Source of the DNA: JAWOJF01 sp046481785
Lineage (GTDB): Bacteria > Bacteroidota > Ignavibacteria > Ignavibacteriales > Ignavibacteriaceae
NCBI GenBank assembly: GCA_046481785.1
Contig: JAWOJF010000152.1
Span: forward strand, 1 to 8,439
DNA: 8,439 bases
Direction of reading: 5' to 3'
The notes beneath the pieces were generated by a model. That model made no database searches. It was not told the origin of the DNA and saw nothing but the letters and a program-made list of their open reading frames with translations. The translations under genes were made by a program, and so were the position numbers. Shown here piece by piece: positions 5,073-8,439 of this stretch; positions within the stretch are counted from its first letter, which is position 1, and each line of letters starts with the position of its first letter.

Positions 5073-7526
5073 ATGGCAACAATTTTTGAAAAAATAATAC
5101 CGGTTTCACTTGAAGAGGAAATGAAGTCCTCGTATATAGATTATTCAATGTCTGTAATAGTATCGCGTGCATTACCGGATGTGCGCGATGGACTGAAGCC
5201 TGTTCACAGAAGAGTTTTATTTGGAATGCACGAACTTGGCGTTGGTTACAATAAGGCTTATAAAAAATCCGCCAGGATTGTGGGAGAGGTTCTTGGTAAG
5301 TACCATCCGCACGGCGATACGGCGGTATACGACACAATGGTAAGAATGGTGCAGGATTTTTCGCTGCGTTACCCGCTTGTAGACGGCCAGGGAAACTTTG
5401 GTTCTGTTGACGGTGATTCACCTGCAGCTATGCGTTACACCGAAGCAAGGCTTTCGCGCATTGCAGATGAAATGCTTCGTGACCTTGATAAAAACACTGT
5501 TGATTTTGCATCTAACTTTGATGACTCGCTGCAGGAACCAACAGTTATGCCCTCTTACCTGCCTAACCTTTTGGTTAACGGTTCAAGCGGTATTGCGGTT
5601 GGAATGGCCACTAATATTCCGCCCCACAATTTAACCGAGGTAATTGACGGGCTTGTGGCTTTAATTAAAAATCCGGATCTGACTTCAGAAAAATTAATGA
5701 AGTTTATTACTGCTCCGGATTTCCCCACGGGCGGAATTATTTTTGGATATGAAGGAGTTAAAGAAGCATATACAACAGGCAGAGGCAGGATTATTGTCCG
5801 CGCCAAGGCTAATATTGAAACGCAGAAGAACAACAGGGAACATATAATTATAACCGAACTTCCCTACCAGGTTAATAAAGCAAACCTGATAGAAAAGATT
5901 GCCGACCTTGTACGCGAAGGAAAGATTAATGATATTTCAAATATCAGGGATGAATCTGACCGTGACGGTATGCGTGTTGTGATTGAGTTAAAGCGTGATG
6001 CACAGCCCCCGGTGGTTTTGAACCAGTTATTTAAACATACGCAGATGCAGACAACCTTTGGCGTTATTATGCTTGCGCTTGTTAAGGGTATTCCAAAAGT
6101 GCTTACTCTTAAAGAGATGATGCAGCACTTTATAAATCACCGCATGGAAGTTGTGATAAGAAGAACAAAGTATGAGCTGGATGCCGCAGAAAGACGCGCT
6201 CACATTTTGGAAGGTTATATAATTGCTCTTGATAATATTGATGCAGTTATAGAGACTATCAAAAAATCAAGAGATGCCGAGACCGCCAGAACCAACCTGA
6301 TGAAGAAATTCAAGCTGAGCGAAATTCAGGCGAAGGCTATTCTTGATATGCGTTTGCAGCGTTTAACCGGGCTGGAAAGAAAGAAAATTGAAGACGAGTA
6401 TAAAGAAGTTATAAAAGTAATTGAAAAACTTAAAGGAATTCTTGCAAGCGAAGAGAAAAGATACCTGATAATTAAAGACGAGCTTACTGCATTAAAGGAC
6501 AGGTATGGCGATGAAAGAAGAACAGAAATAGTATATAGTTACGAAGAGTTTTCACTTGAAGATATAATAGCCGAGGAAGATGTTGTTGTTACAATATCTC
6601 ACAGCGGGTTTATTAAGAGGTTTCCTGTAAGCGGTTACCGTAAACAGGGGCGCGGCGGCAAGGGTGTTACCGGCGCCGGAACAAAAGAAGATGATTTTAT
6701 TGAACATATGTTTATTGCCTCTACCCACCACTACATTTTATTCTTTACCGATAAAGGAAAATGCTACTGGCTAAAAGTACATGAACTGCCGGAGGGGGGA
6801 AGGGCAACCAGGGGCCGTTCAATTCTTAACCTTATAGAAAAAGAAAAAGACGAAAACATAGCTGCTTTTGTAACGGTTAAGGAATTTAAGGACGACGCAT
6901 ACCTTATAATGGCCACAGAAAAAGGAACTATAAAGAAAACAGTTCTTTCGGCTTACGGCAATGTTAGAAAAGGCGGAATTAATGCAATAAATATTACTCC
7001 CGGTGACAAGCTGATAGAAGTTAAAATGACTGACGGCAATAACTTTATAGTTATAGGTACAAAGAATGGATTTGCTATCCGCTTTAATGAGCAGGATGTA
7101 CGTGATATGGGCAGAACGGCTACCGGTGTCCGCGGAATAAATCTTAGTAAAGATGATAAAGTGGTGGGGCTGCTTGTAATAAAAAGGAATGATAATATAC
7201 TTGTTGTAACCGAAAACGGCTTCGGTAAACGTTCAGATCTTAATGATTACAGGATAACCAAGCGGGGCGGCAAGGGAGTTATAACAGTTAAAACTTCTGA
7301 AAAAACCGGAAAAATGATTGCCATGAAAGAAGTGGTAGATGGTGATGAGCTTGTAATAATAACATCACATGGAATGGTAATACGGCAGAGCGTTAAAGAT
7401 ATACGCGTGATGGGCAGAAACACACAGGGTGTTAGGGTAATCCGGTTGAAAGAAGGAGATAAAATAGCAGACATTGCAAAGGTTATTCCGGAAGAAGAGG
7501 ACCTTAACGGAAACGGAGCAATATAA
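5073..7526 (+). CDS. gyrA: DNA gyrase subunit A
   Basis: GyrA is the DNA-cleaving and rejoining half of gyrase. It cuts both strands through a tyrosyl-DNA bond and wraps DNA on its C-terminal pinwheel. Numbering coincides with E. coli across the active site: catalytic Tyr122 in AAMRYTEARL, and a quinolone-resistance region reading HPHGDTAVYD, with Thr83 and Asp87. The breakage-reunion core runs to about residue 490. The C-terminal domain (about 500-805) carries the GyrA box as QGRGGKG at 525-531, the feature that separates GyrA from ParC, plus a related KRGGKG repeat later. The tail is short and acidic. At 817 residues the length is normal. Start: an in-frame TAA at 5064-5066 excludes earlier starts; no Shine-Dalgarno, only a purine-rich leader. 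It normally sits near gyrB; here about 1.1 kb intervenes. Confidence 0.97.
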   Translation: MATIFEKIIPVSLEEEMKSSYIDYSMSVIVSRALPDVRDGLKPVHRRVLFGMHELGVGYNKAYKKSARIVGEVLGKYHPHGDTAVYDTMVRMVQDFSLRYPLVDGQGNFGSVDGDSPAAMRYTEARLSRIADEMLRDLDKNTVDFASNFDDSLQEPTVMPSYLPNLLVNGSSGIAVGMATNIPPHNLTEVIDGLVALIKNPDLTSEKLMKFITAPDFPTGGIIFGYEGVKEAYTTGRGRIIVRAKANIETQKNNREHIIITELPYQVNKANLIEKIADLVREGKINDISNIRDESDRDGMRVVIELKRDAQPPVVLNQLFKHTQMQTTFGVIMLALVKGIPKVLTLKEMMQHFINHRMEVVIRRTKYELDAAERRAHILEGYIIALDNIDAVIETIKKSRDAETARTNLMKKFKLSEIQAKAILDMRLQRLTGLERKKIEDEYKEVIKVIEKLKGILASEEKRYLIIKDELTALKDRYGDERRTEIVYSYEEFSLEDIIAEEDVVVTISHSGFIKRFPVSGYRKQGRGGKGVTGAGTKEDDFIEHMFIASTHHYILFFTDKGKCYWLKVHELPEGGRATRGRSILNLIEKEKDENIAAFVTVKEFKDDAYLIMATEKGTIKKTVLSAYGNVRKGGINAINITPGDKLIEVKMTDGNNFIVIGTKNGFAIRFNEQDVRDMGRTATGVRGINLSKDDKVVGLLVIKRNDNILVVTENGFGKRSDLNDYRITKRGGKGVITVKTSEKTGKMIAMKEVVDGDELVIITSHGMVIRQSVKDIRVMGRNTQGVRVIRLKEGDKIADIAKVIPEEEDLNGNGAI

Positions 7527-7575
7527 TCCGGGAACTAAGTAAAAGATGACGGAAAACTTTCTGTTTATATGTGGG

Positions 7576-7595
7576 ATTTGCTTCGATTAGCAAAT
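7576..7595 (+). other. First hairpin downstream of gyrA
   Basis: ATTTGCT (7576-7582) and AGCAAAT (7589-7595) form a perfect 7-bp stem with a 6-base loop TCGATT. Mixed A/T follows (TATATTATTTT). It is A/T-rich and weaker than the terminator 20 bases further on, and may add to 3'-end formation or mRNA stability. Confidence 0.4.
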
Positions 7596-7614
7596 TATAT
7601 TATTTTGGATTAAA

Positions 7615-7655
7615 CCGGAGAACAGATAGTTCTCCGGCGGTTGCTTTTATTTTTT
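7615..7655 (+). terminator. Rho-independent terminator of gyrA
   Basis: CCGGAGAAC (7615-7623) pairs perfectly with GTTCTCCGG (7629-7637): 9 bp around the 5-base loop AGATA. After CGGTTGC comes a T-tract, TTTTATTTTTT (7645-7655). The AA before the stem can also pair with the TT at 7641-7642 if the CGG is bulged out, bringing the T-tract close to the helix base. It lies 88 bases after the gyrA stop and before the next gene. Confidence 0.85.
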
Positions 7656-7677
7656 AAAATCAAACAGGAAAATTTTT

Positions 7678-8436
7678 TTGAAGAAAAAAAAGCAGGCTTT
7701 GGATGATAAGAATTATATAAGCGGAATTTATAATTACTGCGATCGCTGGTGTGAGAAATGTGCCTATACTGCAAACTGCCTCCTGTTTACTAACGAATCA
7801 AAAATAATTACACACGAAATATTAAATAACGGAGATCTTACAGGGTTAAAAGATGTACTGTATGATGATTTTACGGATGATGAGGGGGAAGATTACAGTG
7901 ATGATTTTCTTCCGGATGATGAAGAAATATTTGGCGGTGAAAACAAATGGGATATAGATAAAGAAGAAGAAGAAAAACCGCCTCATATGCTGGAAATACT
8001 CTCTGATGAGTTTTTTGAAAAAGGGCACTCGTTCCTGAATTCTATTAATGAGAAGTACAATTTGTTTCCGCCGCAGAAGGAAAAACTTTTAGACCCGCGC
8101 TTTAAAAGAATACACGATGGCTTTGAAGTGATTAGCTGGTACCACACATTTATCGGTGCAAAGGTCCGCCGGGCGCTTATGGGAAAAGAGGATCTGTTTG
8201 AGGAAGAGGATGAAGAGATGAGGGGTTTTACACATGAGGATATTAACGGCAGCGCTAAAGTTGCAGCAATTGGTATTACCCGGTCTATAGTGTCTCTTAA
8301 TCAGTTATATTCCGAGCTGACGGAACATCACACGGAGATATCTGAACTGCTTGTTATTGCGGGCAAAATGCTTAACGAGGTTGAACTAGAATTTCCCGGT
8401 TATAAGGAATTTAAAAGGCCCGGTTTTGATGAGTGA
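7678..8436 (+). CDS. Unnamed conserved protein: four-Cys N-terminus, acidic linker, helical C-terminus
   Basis: I recognise no named family. The 252-residue protein has three parts. Residues 18-36 (YNYCDRWCEKCAYTANCLL) hold Cys21, 25, 28 and 34, spaced C-X3-C-X2-C-X5-C, suggesting a zinc or iron-sulfur site. The first three match radical-SAM spacing, but no TIM-barrel-like sequence follows. Residues about 63-100 are an extremely acidic, probably disordered linker. From about 105 to the end the protein looks helical, with segments such as SWYHTFIGAKVRRAL and DINGSAKVAAIGITRSIVSL that look conserved and could form a bundle with His/Glu ligands. There is no signal peptide or membrane segment, so it is likely cytoplasmic. 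The start is TTG 7678 with AGGA at 7666-7669; the next in-frame TTG is 7699 and no early ATG exists. It follows the gyrA terminator, so it has its own promoter, not identified here. Confidence 0.8.
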   Translation: MKKKKQALDDKNYISGIYNYCDRWCEKCAYTANCLLFTNESKIITHEILNNGDLTGLKDVLYDDFTDDEGEDYSDDFLPDDEEIFGGENKWDIDKEEEEKPPHMLEILSDEFFEKGHSFLNSINEKYNLFPPQKEKLLDPRFKRIHDGFEVISWYHTFIGAKVRRALMGKEDLFEEEDEEMRGFTHEDINGSAKVAAIGITRSIVSLNQLYSELTEHHTEISELLVIAGKMLNEVELEFPGYKEFKRPGFDE

Positions 8437-8439
8437 TAT
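8429..8439 (+). CDS. Possible start of the next gene, cut by the window edge
   Basis: ATGAGTGAT begins at 8429 inside the end of the preceding gene, overlapping its TGA (8434-8436) by 8 bases in another frame, much like the recF/dciA overlap. Only three full codons (M-S-D) are visible. The upstream AAAAGG (8413-8418) is a poor ribosome-binding site. Nothing can be said about the product. Confidence 0.25.

Overview
The window is a stretch of bacterial chromosome, read entirely on the + strand, that looks like the neighbourhood of the replication origin. The order is dnaN (3' part only), recF, a DUF721/DciA gene, gyrB, a three-gene accessory block, gyrA, a transcription terminator and one unnamed conserved gene. 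Moderate G+C, A/T-rich starts without Shine-Dalgarno sequences before gyrB and gyrA, a 656-residue GyrB without the insertion found in enterobacteria, and the general protein character suggest the Bacteroidota/Chlorobiota/Ignavibacteriota group. Ignavibacteria is my best guess. This is an inference from protein character, not a database result.

Region 1 (1-1879) holds replication and repair genes: the C-terminal third of the beta sliding clamp, the complete RecF ATPase, and a small DUF721/DciA protein whose start lies inside the end of recF behind a strong GGAGGAG. Region 2 (1880-2012) is a 133-base spacer with three copies of an 18-base near-perfect palindrome. Two of them lie in identical 30-base units, and the last ends 26 bases before gyrB. 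Region 3 (2013-3983) is gyrB.

Region 4 (3984-5072) separates gyrB from gyrA. It carries an overlapping MNT nucleotidyltransferase/HEPN ribonuclease pair (mntA-hepT type toxin-antitoxin) and a 64-codon gene 3 bases downstream. These genes are more A/T-rich than the gyrase genes in the segments I counted. The HEPN toxin has an intact RX4HXY motif. The MNT antitoxin keeps GSX10DXD but has Gly at the position where the family normally has its third metal-binding Asp. An imperfect inverted repeat lies between this block and gyrA. Region 5 (5073-7526) is gyrA, with active-site Tyr122 and Thr83 in the quinolone-resistance region.

Region 6 (7527-7677) contains two hairpins; the second, followed by a T-tract, is a convincing intrinsic terminator. 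Region 7 (7678-8436) is a 252-residue protein I cannot name, with a four-cysteine N-terminus, a very acidic linker and a helical C-terminal part. A possible next gene starts at 8429 and leaves the window.

The core genes supply clamp-dependent replication, gap repair, helicase loading and supercoil control. The toxin-antitoxin block is an insertion in that set. No gene-free stretch exceeds about 150 bases.
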